NCBI GenBank assembly: GCA_015680685.1 | Contig: MNCI01003975.1 | Coordinates: 2,411,095-2,475,094 of the forward strand | Length of the DNA stretch: 64,000 nt | Source: Gnetum montanum | Taxonomy: Eukaryota > Streptophyta > Gnetopsida > Gnetales > Gnetaceae | Direction of reading: 5' to 3' | Part shown: positions 33,901 through 48,200 of the stretch, piece by piece | Layout: each line of letters begins with the position of its first letter | Position numbering within the stretch: position 1 is the first letter of the stretch | Made by a program: the position numbers and the translations under genes | The notes under the pieces: generated by a model | What the model saw: only the letters and a program-made list of their open reading frames with translations | Databases searched by the model: none | What the model was told of the DNA's origin: nothing

Positions 33901-36900
33901 GTCAAATGCCCTTTTATTTTCAGAATACAAAATTGTATTTGGGTTTGATCAGTTCATGTGCAGTAAGGTGAAAGGAGAAGAAGCATGAATTTAACAATTC
34001 TATGAAATCTTTAGGCTAAGAATTATATATGCAGGTCCACATATTTGTTTTCATTTCTACTTTGTTCGTGTTTCTATCATTAGGAGCTTCTTTGGTCAAA
34101 AGGGTTGAAGATTATTAGAAGTAAAATGGAATACATTGAGTACATTTTTAGTGGAAAAGAGAGTAATGAGAAAACAAAGATTATAATCAAAACCAAGAAG
34201 TTACTCAATGTAAGCAATTTAGATACTTGGAATCTTTGATTTAAGGGGATAGTGAGATTAATAACAATATGATAAATAGAATTGAAGGAGGATGGTGTGA
34301 TGAGGAGTTAGTGGTGTGCTTTGTGATAGAAGAATCCCTACTAGGTTGAAGAGTAAGTTCTATGGAACTACTATTATACCTATGATTCTTTATGTTGTGG
34401 AATGCTTTAGCTCATTAAAAAAGATTAGACAAAACACGTGCATGTGACAAGTATGCACATGCTAAGATGGATGTTGGGTGTGAATTGGAAAGATTGAATC
34501 AACTCTCATAGTAGGGGAAGTATGGGAGTAACTCCAATAGATGAAAAGATGAAGGAAAGTCATCTTAGACAGTTTGGTCTTGTGTTAAGAAAATCAGAGA
34601 ATGATGCTCCTATTAGAAGAGGTCGCTTTATTAAAATTAGAGGAAACCAACAAAGAGGTAAACCAAAACATACTTGGTTTGCTTGCATAAAGAAAGACAC
34701 CAAGGATTTGGATATTAATGTTTATTTGGCTCTTAATAAAAGTGAATGACATAAAAGAGCTCATATAGTTGATACCATGTAGTTGGGATAAGGCTATGAT
34801 GATGATGATTCTTTTAAGTTACACAATATCATCTTTATGTTAGTGACCCTATTTATGTGGCAGTTAAATGTGGAATTTTAACATTTACTAAATGTAAATT
34901 TTTCAGGAAGGGAAGTATTAGCAAGCACTCTAGTTGTAGCTTTTAAATCAGATGTTGAGAACTCATGCTAGGTTAGAATAGCTGTTTCAAAAAATAGAGG
35001 GTAATTCACATAAAATGAGTTCATATAGTCTCTTCAAAGATTCTGTTTAAATCAGCATTGCCCTTACACAGGTTCTAGTTTTTGGTTTTATTTTTATTTT
35101 TATTTTTTTACAAGATAGTATTGCCTTTTCAGTTTGACTTTACGTGTCACTTTGTAGAAGTCTGTGATATCATTACATTTTTTTAATGTGCAGGGAAGGT
35201 TCTAGGGTAATTTGGGGATATATTGATAGGATATTGGGTCAACCTTCTTTAATTCGTGAGTCTTCAAGAGGCAAGTATCCATGGTCAGGGATCTTTTCAC
35301 AAATGATCACGTTAGTTTCCAAGGGTAGAAACACTGCCGGTATGAGGGCTTGTACAAATAATGGTGGATTTAGTGATGTTATCCTGCATCCTTCTTTGAA
35401 AATGAGGATTGAACGGCTTGCCAGAGCAACTGCAAATACAAAATCTCATGAAGCACCTTTCCGTAACATGCTTTTTTATGGGCCTCCTGGGACAGGCAAG
35501 ACTATGGCTGCAAGAGAACTTGCTCGAAAATCTGTATGTTCCTCAGTTTCCTTTATACCTGTAATTTCAATTTAAGGCCTGAAAATCTTTTCTTGTAGGC
35601 AATAAAATTTTAAGTAAATACAATTAATTAATATATTTACATTTTTATCCGGTCAAAGATTTGTGTGTTTAGTTTGGAGGTTATAGATGGTTTTCGAAAA
35701 GATGCAATTCTTCAACAAACATGAAAGTTATCTTCTTTAAGTGCATATTAACTTTATTTGAATATTTTCATGTTCTTTACATAATACTATTTTCTTTTTC
35801 TTTTCATGGCTGGTTGTCTCAAATTTTGGAATGCTAAAAATTTAAGAATGATTTTCTTTAGTCTGATACACAGAAGTTGTTCTTGTTTTTCATAATTTTA
35901 TTGTTTTCCTTCTACAGTGAGCATTGTTCATTTTGAACTTTCTAAATATTATAGTAACTTCGTCATAGGAATTCATGGTTAATGCTCTTTGAATCCAAAT
36001 TAATATTTTGTCTACTATCTACAGAATCAGCGACAACACACTGATTGTCATTATACAATGACAAACTTTTTGTAGTTTGCTAAAGGGGAAAGGCACTTGA
36101 GGGAACTTTAGTGGACATAAGTACAATTCCCAAGTATAAATGTAAAACTGGATTGTGATAATGAAGATTGCAGACACATGATTCATTCATTGTGACTTTA
36201 TGAGCAACCGTTGGATTTGTCATTCATCTGTTTCATTAGCTTTCAATTTTGTCATAAAAATTGAACCAGAAGATACTGCATTAGGATGAATCAGAATCCT
36301 TGTCTGATCCTTTCGTAATGCTTACAATTTTGTGGGTGCAGGGGCTGGAGTACGCAATGATGACTGGAGGAGATATTGCACCTCTAGGTTCTCAGGCGGT
36401 TACAAAAATTCATGAATTATTTGATTGGGCTTCAAAGTCAAGGAAAGGATTGTTGCTGTTTATTGATGAAGCTGATGCTTTCTTATGCGAGTAAGCGTCT
36501 CTACTTTTTTCTTACACCTTGTATTATTGTGTTTTTTAATATCTTAAGAAACCTATTAAATTTCATATTAAATTTGATTAAAATCCATTATTGTCTTGCA
36601 AAATCCATACCAGTTGCACGCATTATGATGATTGCAAAATGGATTTCATGGGGGCAGTGATGTCATTTTGTATTTACTGTATCAATTTATGACTTCATTA
36701 TGTTAAAGCGTTGACTCTTTTTTTTTTTTTTGGCAAACATGAAAAATTTGTGAATTGCTTAGTTTAACTTCAGAAATACATTTTATCATTTATATTTAAC
36801 ATTAGTACGATTTTGTTCTTTGTTGCAATGCAATACGAGTTACAAGTTTTTCAATCTCTCTAGAAATGGCTAATGTAAAGGTCATATTGCTTTCTTTGCT

Positions 36901-39900
36901 CACTGTTTTCCTTATTCTTTTTTATTTAAAATATTTCATGGTGGACCTATTACTTATATCTTGCTGTCCTTTCTTTTAAATTGACTTAATCAACATCAAT
37001 GCTTAACACAATCAGTTAACGAACTTGGTTGTATCAACACAATTTGATTGTTCATATCAAATAAACGATAGGGTACTGCATACTCAAACTTTAGACTGAT
37101 CTAACTTTTAACCCCTCAAGCACAATTCCTGTTTGAAAGAATAAAGATTTCATTCAGGTATCTTCCATGAGTGAAATTTCCTTAAAAACTTTCAATGAAA
37201 GGCTGCAAATTGGTGCTTAATGATCCTTAATCCAGATTTCAAATTATCCAATCTGTGCTGATTATGATGAGAAGTTACCTTAAGAGAGAGGATTATTCAG
37301 ATGCTTATATTCTTGTACATGTGTATCTGGAATGTAAATCTAAGGGAGAAAAAGTTAAAAGATATAATCAGACTATGCAATCTAAGAGAATATCAAAGAT
37401 GACTTTTTACAAGGTTTTATTTTATTTTATTTTATATACGATGTGATGGTAAGGTGCTTGTTTCTTAAGTCAAAGATTTGGGTTTGAGCTTGGGTGCAGC
37501 CACTTGAAGAGCATCCATCGACTCTCTTGAGACCTTGCTTGGTGGGATGAGCATTGAGACTTCAGGTGATGATCCTTTAAAGCTAGCTGACACCATTTTG
37601 TTGGGACAAGTCTAAGATGATGATGATGATGATGATACAATATGAAACGATACTTTGTGTCATCATGAAAATGATGCTAGCCTTCAAGATGCTTAGGAGC
37701 TGATGTAAGAGAAACAAGGAAGAAGTGTGAATGTGTAGAATGCAATAGAAATAACTCAGATGAAATGCATTCAACTGATTCATCTAGTATGCCATACATG
37801 GAGAGAGAAAATAGCTCTTTATAGACTATTTTAGGGTTAGGGTTTTCTTTGCTAGGGTTGGAGATTTTCTATAACTTCAAAATTGCTAAACATAGTGATG
37901 CACTTTATATAAGCCTGACTTTGAGATTACAACTACATGACATGAAAATAAATATTTTTTAGAGATATTAGAGTGTCCAAAGGAAACCCCCTGCAAAATG
38001 CAAATGCATCCTAAAAACTAGTAGCTACGGGCTAGGGAGCCTTGATTTTGCTAATAGCCACACTTAGTCATAGTTGACCTTTGAGCTATGCCAACTTCAC
38101 ATAGTGGCTTCATGAAGATGTTTGCAACCTGCTCAACTATTGGGATGTGTTGTAATTCAAGTAGCTTGTGAATTAGTTTACATATCTTGTAGAACTTTGT
38201 GCCAATGTGTCTTGTGCAATGATGTTCAATAAGGGTCTCACTCATGTGCATTGCTGATTAATTGTCCACATTTTCGTTGGCCTTTTCTACTTGAAGTTGA
38301 GGAAAGCTAGTAACTTTCTCATCCACGCTTCTTCCTTTCTTGGTTTCAAGGTAGCTTTGTATTTTGCTGTCACATCCTAATTTCTTGGAATTCGAAGTGT
38401 TAAACATAATACCGTAAAACATTCTAAAACCAATCTTAAAATTGGTATTCTCTTGGAGTCAATTAAAATGAAGGGACATGTCCACACAAACCAAATGGTT
38501 GCAACTATTTAAAATCCATAAAGAATTAAAACCACGTTAAGTTGCAATGTGTTAGTGAAGGTGTATAACCATGTACATCCAATATGGAGTAAGGTGAAAG
38601 AGTAGTTCATGCGGGAAAGAACACACAAGACATAATCTGTGTGAAGGATAATTTAGAACCCAAGTTTCATGGGAGTTGAATGAGCCTAGAAGTGAGAGAC
38701 ACTTGTATGCCGAAGATGATGGTGAGATGTGTCATGGAGAAGACACAGAAAAAGAGTATTGCATGCACATGGAAAAGAATAATCTGTGTAATTGAATCAA
38801 GTCCAAGGAGTAGGTTTAACACTCTTGAAAGAGTGCATATGAATTAAGCCCTCTTGTCAATTATAAACATCAACAAAGAAGGATGGAAACATCATTCATG
38901 GTGAATTTGGATAATAGAAACCAAAGCCATGAAGAAAACTGTAAATGTGAGGTTTGTCTGTATGAACAATGAAAGATGAAACTTGCTAATGAGGATGAAA
39001 ACTATGCAGAGAGGAAGAGAAATGAAATGATCATTTTAACATTTGTTTTGTACAAGACCAATGTAAGCAATGTCAAGCTCCTAACTAACAAGTTGCGTGA
39101 GTGAAACAAAATCCTCAATAAAGGAAGAACAGATGGAAGAGAACAAGAAGAATGTAGCAGAAACAAGGAAGCCCATAGAAGATGCAAACGATTGCTGATA
39201 CACAAAAAATAGGAATTCCAAACAATGGAATAATAAATGATTCACTTTATTAAAGGATGAAATCACAATGTAAACCTGTGGAAATTTAATTATAATCTTA
39301 ACAACGATCTTTGCAGGGAACATATTTTATCCTTGTCATCTTATTAGAGCGAGGTTCCATAAGTCCCAAAAGGTTTTGACGGTTTCATGACATTACAAGA
39401 ATTTCAAGAGGCTTTGAAAATTAAAAAAAGATCCATAGGCTTTTTTGACTCCAAAAAGGTAAAGTCCTCAAGGCCAAGATATATGAAATTAATGACAACA
39501 TTGAAATAACTAAAGACAAACAAAGATTAAAAGGACTAAAATGGCAATTTCTAGATAATTGAAGGAGGTATGTTTGAATAGCTGAAAAAAATAAAACTGG
39601 TCAGGTCATAACATAAGTTATGAAAAACAATATAAAGATCGAATTCTGAACTTACAAGAAGTGATAAGACAAAGTATAAGAAGGAATATTGGGGCCTCAT
39701 TATCAACAAAGGATTAACAATAATTCAATATCGTAAGGTGCCAGATTTATTGAAGATATGATTATATGATGAAGTTCAAGTAAGTTGGCTGCATTGACGC
39801 ATGCCCATTGATGCAGCCTCATCAACACATCCTTGGATGCATTGGCGTATATGCATCTATGTTGATCATCCCTAAGCCTATATAAATGCGCATACTAGTT

Positions 39901-42245
39901 GCATTTAGGGCACCTTTGGTCATTCCTATAACAAAGCTATTACAGTTTTCTTTGGTAGGACTTAGCAGAATTCTCTCTCTAAGTGTGCACAACATGGATT
40001 GAATTGCTTGTACGGAGTTTTATTCGAGTGCAAGATGTACCTTGACACTTGGATTAGCATTCAGTTTACTTACAAGCATTTTACTTTACATGTACTTTAC
40101 TTTTCTACACTTAAAAGTTTAATATTTTATTGTATAGTAATGTAAGTACAACCTCTTCAAGCATAATATACTAATGCTTGGTAATTCTAGCAGTGAATAG
40201 TTGGTACTCCCAATAGTAAACACTTGGTAACCTAGTGACATTAGTGTAAGTGTAGGATGTCTAAGGAAAGTGGGAATGGATGCTCAATGTTTAAGATATT
40301 TAGCTTACCTTTAGTTCCATTAATTAGTTAAAGTTTAATATTTCTATACTTCACTTTCATTATACTCTTAAAGGTAAAAATAATAAAATCATAAATACAA
40401 ATATTTTACACCTCAATCACACTTAGCTGTATGGATGAAATTAACACAAGTGATGATTGGGAAGACAATGACTAGTAACTTTATATTTGATTATTTAGGA
40501 TAAAAGCCACTTAGGTAGAAGGAGTCCATGAAATTTGACCGGATCACCTAGACACTTGTGATTCGTATGGCTAGGTGTAGGGACTACTTGCTTTATCATT
40601 AGCATCATTTATGGGGATTGACTTTTAGCTGTTGTGTGTGAAGTGTGTTAAATAGTTAAAGCATACAAAGGTCATTGTAGGAATACATAACACATCATCC
40701 TTAGAAAAATAATAATATTTTATTTCAATTCAAGGCATACTATTAAAAAACCAAATTGAAAATGTCTTCTTCTTACAGGGCTGATTCTCCACCTATTGAC
40801 AATCTTAATAAACAATATGACAAATACTTGGATTGATTTTGGTTTTGATGGAAGAATGAGTAGGAGAATGGGAGGTGCTAGGAGTGCCTATGGGGGCGTT
40901 GCGGTCGTTGATGCAGGTCTACTAGGTGGAGGATTGGGCTTGGGGCCACGAGGGGGGGGGAGGTGCAAGTTTGGAGGATGGGTCAGGACCGCGGGTAATG
41001 TAGATGACAGCGTGGTTGGGGATGCGAAGGAGTCAACCGGGGGGCGGGGGGTCTGATGTGCAGGTAGGAGGGGAGGTGGGTTTTGAGGCTTGCTCGCGTG
41101 AGGGGGGAACGATGTAGCTTAAGGTGGACGTCTAGTGGAGGGAGCATTCTAGGCTTTGAAGTTGTGCTTGTTGGGCAAGTTTGTGTCAAAGGGTGTGCAC
41201 CCTAGAATGGATCTTATCAGGCGCTAGGCTAAGGAAGCCTGGGAGTTGGAAGATGTGAGGGTGTGAAGTCTCGCTGATGACAGGTTATTGTTCACATTCA
41301 AGACTTCAGGGTTTGAAGATCGCATTAGTAAAGTGGTTTTGGACATGGACTCTGGGGAAAAGAGTGGATAAGGCTTCAATTCAAGAACCTACTGGCGGTG
41401 AAACAAGGGTAGAGGGAAATATCAGCAGTTGCATGTGCAACCTGTGGAAAGGGACATTCGAGGAAGGATTGTTGGGTCAGGATGAAGGAACCACCTCCCA
41501 AGCCATAGGGTGGATGGAACTTGTTGGGAAAAAAGGATGCATGGTTAAGATGGTGCCGCAAGGGGGCTAGGAGAAGGCGGGGCTCAAGGGGCCAATGACT
41601 GATGGAGGAGCAATGGGGTTGCTTAAAAAGGCTTGAGACCTATTGCTAGCGTGGGATCCAATGGTGGAGGCGAAGGAAGTGTTGATGGAGGGGGGAAGCA
41701 CAGTTGAAGGGGTTGCTATGCCAGGGATAAAGCGGGAGGTAGCACAATTCCCTTGCACTCCAGGGGACACGTCGACACCCATGCCGAAGGTGCAGAATGT
41801 GGAGCTGCCTCATTTGGGGGACTAGATCACGTTGGCCAAAGGGTCTTCCTGACCGAAGGTTGCAGACTTGCTTGTGACAAAATCAAGGTTGGGGATAGAT
41901 GTGGAGTGCCTGATGGAAAGTAAGGTGGGTTGGCTGGACACATTGGCGGTAAGGAAGAAAATGATGCAACTGGATATCTATTTGGGGGTGGAGAGGACCT
42001 TGAATGAGGTGTATCACAGATGAGTGTCTATTTCTTCGTGAAGATCGTCTCCTAGAATTGCAGGGGATAGGGTGCCCCGTACAAGAGAAATACCTTGAAA
42101 ATGATGGTTCGGAATGAGGGATGTGACATGGTGTGCTTGCAAGAGACGAAATTGCAGGTGGTTGAGGTAAGGTTGCTGTTGTGGGAGGGTTGGAATCTAC
42201 TGACCATTCCATTTAGGGGACGTTGGGGGGGGGGGGGGGGGGGGN

Positions 42246-42279
<34 letters not shown>

Positions 42280-45200
42280 GGCCATTCTATCGAAGCCCTT
42301 GGTGGTGTTGGTGGACGATTCTTAGTGGACCTAGACTATTCAATTGATCTAGGAACGTGTCTAGCTAACTAATGTCTATGGAGCACAGAGTTGGGAAGTG
42401 TGGTTGCAGGAGTTGAAGTGGGTGGCTCGAGTGGTCCTAGATACAGACAAGTGGGTTCTTTTTAGGGATTTCAACCTGTGTTGGTACTCGTGGGAAAAGA
42501 TGGATGCAGATAATGTAGATCTACTTGGATGTGCGGAGTTTGCTGAATTTCTTTGGGACCATAGTTTGGTGGACTTGGACATCGAGGGTTGTAGATTTAC
42601 TTGGAGCAATAGAAGACATGGGTTTGATATGGTTTAGTCTAGGATTGATAGGGTGTGGGTGAGTATGAGGTTGTTATTGGAGTTGGATGTTCAGGTTTTG
42701 GGACAAGAGTGATAGGCGTCTGATTATAGATCCATATTGTGTCAGCTTGGTCCTAGGCAAAATCAAGCTCCTAGACCAGCTTGGTCCTAGGAAAAATCAA
42801 GCTCCTAGACCTTTAAGGTTTGAACGTACATGGTTGAGCAAGCCTTGGTTCATCCTCTAGTCCAGGAAATCTGGCAGAGTTACTTCAAGGCCCACGAGAT
42901 GAGGGATTTTCTGAAAAAGGGGCTAAGGTTGTTGAAGCAAAGAATCAAAGTTAGAACTTCGGAGGAAAAATATGGGTTTAGGGCCTACAAGGAGTGATTG
43001 AAGGTAGGGCTGTGAGAGATACAAACGTTGTAGGAAACTAGGGTTGACCTTGCAGATGAGGAGTGGGAGTTGCTCGGGGAGTTGTAGGAGCTGGATAAAG
43101 AGGAGGAAGCTGCAAGCTTGGGTGTCCTCGTTGCGAGACGAGGACTGGAACACTTGTTTCTTTTTTGCAGTGGCTAATGGCAGGGAGGCAACAAAGCATA
43201 AACTTCATCATGTGGTCATTGGCATGATGGGGGACGAGCAAAAGGTGGTTGAAGCAATGCAGATGTATTGGGGAAATATTTGGTGTCGGAGAGATACAAA
43301 GAGGATTTTGATTCCAGTGCTGCAGATTATAACAGATGATGACAACCACCAACTAATGAAGCCTTTCATGAGACCAAAGTTGGTCACGACATTAAGGTTA
43401 ATGCAGACAAATAAGGCGTTGGGGCCTGATGGGTGGCTTGTTGAGTTGTTTCGAGAATTTGATGATATCTTGGGGGAAAATCTGTTGGATGCTTTCAATA
43501 GGATGCTCAATTGGCAATAGGTTCATAGAGAAATCAATTGCTTGTGGATTGTGTTGCTGTTGAAAGTGATGAACCCGTTTGTGCTAGCTTATTTTAGACC
43601 CATCGATGTTTGTAATACTTTATTAGATTATTTTCAAAATTGATAGTCTTTAGGTTGGCGCTGCTGATGGGGAAGCTCATCAAAGAACATTAGTCGGGGT
43701 TTGTCAGGGGCCGTTTCTTGCATTATCAGGTCTTCTTGTTGCAAGAGATCTTGCACTCGTTGGTGTGGTTAGGATTGTCGGGCATGTGCATTAAGTTAGA
43801 CATTACCAAAGCCTATGACATAGTGAGCTGGATAGCATTGCAAGAGATTATGCTCCTTAATGGCTTCAATATTGAGTTCATTAATCTTTGTATTTAGATG
43901 CAACGTTCTAGCAGGTACTTGTTCGATATTGGTGGGAGGCTATGGGGGTTCTAGGTCCTAAAGAGAGGGTTGCGGTAGGGAGGCTTGTTGTTGCCTCTGT
44001 CATTCATTTTGGTTATGGATTTGCTGCAGTTTTACTATGTTGCCGAGGGAATGCAAGGATTGTCTGTTGCTGGGGTTCATTGCTTTGCTGCCCATTATGC
44101 TGATGATACGATCTTGTTCTTAAGGGCAGCGGTATTGCAGGCTGAGGTGCTCAAGAGGGTGCTACAAAGGATGGAGTTAGAACTTGTTCTTGCAATTAAC
44201 AAGGAAAAGTCCGCATCACATTTTGCCAATACCGAGGGGTCGGTGGGAGGAAGGATTGTGCAAGTGCTAGGCATTCTACTTGGTTGGCTATGCAATTCTT
44301 ATTTGGGAATGCCAATCTTAAGTGTACGTGGTTGGGGCTGGTGGAGAGATTGAGAATGAAGACGACACATTGGAGTAACAGGCATCATGGATGAGACTTT
44401 TGTTGCAAAAGTACCGAAGATGGGAGGTTGATGCTAGGAGCTTACACCTTTGGAAAAATATTTGCAAGCATGTGTGGAAAATGGAGGCCAAAGCACTGCT
44501 GGGTAAACCTCCATCAGAGGTGGTCAAGAATATGCACCCATTGGAGGAGGGGGTGGAACGAGCTTTGGAAGGGGAGGTTGTTCGAGAAGATCAAGGCCTT
44601 CGGCTGGCTTATCTAGCATAAAGCATTGTTGGTGCGGATGCTCTTAAGAGTGTAGGGAATAAATATAAACATTATTTGCCCTCTTTGCTTAGCGGTGGCT
44701 GAGATGATTGAGCACTTTATTTATTAGTGTGAGTTTATGCAGGAGGTTTGGAGGGCGGTAGAGATTGGGAACCGGGTTAATATCAACGGAGATTCCAAAG
44801 CACTTGCTATTTGATGGCTTGGATGGAAGAGTAGGAATCACTTGATTTTCTGGGAGCGAAGGGTTGCCTATGCCTTTTTCTATTGCTCAGGCTAGAGTTT
44901 ATTTGTGGGTTGAAGTAGGTCACAGTATAGGGTGGGGACCAACCTTCGAACTGATAGTCATGAAGTTCACGGGGGACACATAGCTATGGCAAATGAAAGA
45001 GAGAATGGGATGGGTGGGCATGCTCCAGTGCATGGAAGGGGAGCTGGGGCTATCGATGGATAACTTCTACGAAAACTAGGTTGTGGATGAAAGTAGATTT
45101 AGGGGTAGATGGATTAGGGTTACTGAGACGATGTTGGGTGTGCCAGCGGAAGGGGAGCTTATTGCCCCAACTATCCATACTTAGATGTATGTTACCGAGT

Positions 45201-48200
45201 TCTTCAAGGCGTGGTTCCGCGGATGGCTAGTGGGCACATTCGTAAGAATAAGTTGGCAAGAGTGTGGCAAAATACAACGATGTTCATTGATAGGTACTTT
45301 GTGCAATCCGGGTCCCCTCACAGATTTGTGGGAGTGCATTTTGCATTTCTATGGTTGTATCAGGTATGGTATCCAGATTAACCTCCCTTGATTTTTTCTG
45401 GATTCACTGCAATAGAAGGAGTGGCACTCAAGGGTGATACTGGCTTTGTGGAGGTCGGGGTAGACGGAAATTTTGGCACAATTGAGGGTGGAGCCTAGCT
45501 TGGTCTATCAGAGGTGGCATTGGCAGATTGTGCTTAGGCCTCAGCTCATGGTGGAGCAATGGGGGATGATAGGAGGGGTTGTGGCATCCAACAACAATGC
45601 GTGGGTTGAGGGGCATGTGGTGTCAATAGGGGCGTAGTAGTCTCCTAATACCGTTTCGACAGATTTCCAGGGAAGGATGGAAGAGGCGTGTTAGTGCATG
45701 GTGGAGTAGGCGAGGAGGGAGGAGAGGGCAGCGTGGTAGTCTCGGTGGGAGGAGATGCTGGTGGCGGTTTGAAGGGAGGTGGATATCCAACAGGTTAGAG
45801 ACTTGTAGTTGATGGAGGACCTGTTTGAAAGACAATGTGAAGTACATGCAGATGGTCGAAGCACATAGGAAGCGATGGAAGAGTTGCAAATTACAAGGGT
45901 CTCAAAGGGTGCTGTTGGGGATACCACCGGTTACAAACAGGGATGCGGACCAGGGTGCGATGCGGGAGGTTCAGATGTTGTTGGAGTGAATGACGCCATT
46001 GGAGACATTGGTGTCAGGCATCAAGGATGGGGTTGCAGGGGCTAGCTTGGCAAGTGACTCGAAAGGGTAATTTTGGATGGGTAGAGTGGGGGGCATCTAG
46101 GCTGCATGTGGGCTGCTTGTGGGCTCTCGGTCAAGACCCAGACTTGGTAGGTGATGATTGGGTTTAGCTTTTGGCTGGGGTTTTGGGAGGAGGATGGCTT
46201 TGTTGTGGCCCTGTGGTTGGCTTTGTTTATTTGGGATGAGCAGGAGAAAGGCAAGGATTGTTGTCCTATTTTGTGTGTAGGCTTTGGCTTGGGCTTTATG
46301 TTGTTGTACATACATTTTTTATTGAGTTAATGCAGCTCGAGTTATTCTCAAAAAAAAAAAAAACAAAAAAAAAACAATATGATAAGACCAAGAGAAATGC
46401 TGATGAGATACCTCAACAATTGAAAGTTGTCTATGCCGATTTGGATCTCTAGTGTCCAAAGTTTACTTTCATCCTTCACTAGGATGAGCAACTACGCTGG
46501 AGAGACTTGGAGAGCAATGTTGTGTTGCCACTTGATTGTGCTATTCCCTTACTATTCATGGCAGCACTAATGAAGTTGGGGCTTGATCCATAGCCCTAAA
46601 ATACCAAGTGACTGAACACCTGTCTAGAGACTATCAACCAACAGAAGCCCAACTTAGAAAATATAAACTCATTGAGGCTTGCCATGAAGCCTCCAAGTGC
46701 AAGAAGGTCCCAATCACATTGACCTTGCAATCAGAAAAGGAGGACATCGAACTTTCGTTAGGGTGGTCTCAACGTCAAGTTCCTTCTCCTTTCGATGAGG
46801 ATAATACAACGCATCAATTGTTACGTTCAACCTTGTCAAGCAACTAAGGTAAGGGGAGAATTGGTTTCGGAACCAAGGGAATCTCAAGGCCAAGGTCCCC
46901 AGCCATTCACCAAAAGGAAAATCAAGGGACCAAAGAAGGAAGGCACGTTGACATAATTCTCCTAGTTCTCAATCCTCACCTTACTCCTCATTGTCAAGCT
47001 CTAACAAGGGTGAATGTAACGAGATCAAAGAAGGAATGATCAAGATTGAGGTGAAGATGATAGAGGAAACCATCACAGGGATGGGAGAAGGGAACATAGA
47101 CAACAATGAGAAGACGAGGAACATCATCAGGAGAGAAGGCATAGCAAGCCGCATCATAGGAGACATGGCCATGGCAGGGGCCATCATGAATATTATGACT
47201 ATGATGAACCATTGCTTGCTACTAGAATCATGATAAACATCTCGAAGGTAGTTCATATTCTCACTGGGCATCAAAGGGATGGTTGGATCAAATGGCTTGA
47301 TATGAACAACATTCCGAAGTTTGACGGAGGTTACAATGTTGATCCGCAATGTCACTTGCAAGCCTTCCATGATGCCTGTGCCTTGTAGAACATTGAGAAT
47401 GACCGGTAGAAGCTCAAATTGTTCCCTAGGATACTCATTAAAGAAGCCAATAGTTGGTATTGGTCTTTGGAACTATAATCTATCCGTAGATGAAATACAA
47501 TGTTGGAGCTATTCAAGAACAAATATCAAACATACTATAGGGTGTCCAACTTGAGAAAATAGATTCAAGGATGGAAACAAGGCAATCATGAATCCATTGA
47601 TGTAGCTTTGGAAAGGTACTATTCTTTGTTACATCAATGCCTAGGCCATGGTTTCTCTCAAGGGAAGCAACTTTGCCATGTGATAGATGAACTTAAGAAT
47701 AAAAATAGAGAAACTCTTGGGGTTTATGCCCAGGGGAGATTGTCAGAAATATGAGCCCATCAGATACAAAGGCTCATTGATCAAGTGACAAAAGAAGACG
47801 GGGAGTTGAAAAAGAGAGAAAGTGTAGAGGAGTATAGCAGAGATCCCTTCATTCTCCTAAGGGAGGTATGTTTTTGTGATCTTAAGAGGAAGCATCACTA
47901 GAGGAGGTTGTGCAAAGAAAAATTTTGCTAATTCAAAAATTTGTCATAGAGATCGGCTAAGGTGGATAAAATGTGGGACTTGGATAAGAAGTTCCAAACT
48001 ACTCTTAAAATTGTGGAGGAGAAAATAGAGCAGGGAAACAAGGACAAAGATAGAGGAAGGAGAAAGGATGTAGTTAAGGACTACCATTAGCAAAAACGTA
48101 AGGCTATAGTAGTTGATGAGATTGTAGATTTTGATATAGAAGATGAAGGATGTGACATCTACCAATATGAACATCCCAATGGATGTTGTTCAATCCTATC

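Larger units (their letters stand above)
40824..46371 (+). mobile_element. L1-type LINE inserted in gypsy gag
   Basis: About 5.5 kb, ending in an A-rich tail (46350-46374) and flanked by a 14-bp TSD. Order: ORF1 with zinc knuckle, APE endonuclease (42047-42700), RT (43370-44330) and zf-RVT (44597-44770). It is clearly more GC-rich than its surroundings, hence younger than the gypsy host, yet already carries many stops. The 3' part, 44800-46340, has only short frames. It seems close to full length. Confidence 0.88.

Noticed and set aside
42052-42325. Poly-Gly and poly-Pro frames
   Set aside because: Produced by the poly-G run and its N.
40983-46315. Minus-strand Pro/His/Ser-rich frames
   Set aside because: Shadows of the GC-rich sense LINE; no recognisable domain and contradicted by clear plus-strand RT and endonuclease motifs.
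46981-47370. 129-codon minus frame rich in Met and Pro
   Set aside because: Antisense to the gypsy gag linker, where the plus strand reads Lys/Glu/Ile-rich; no family match.
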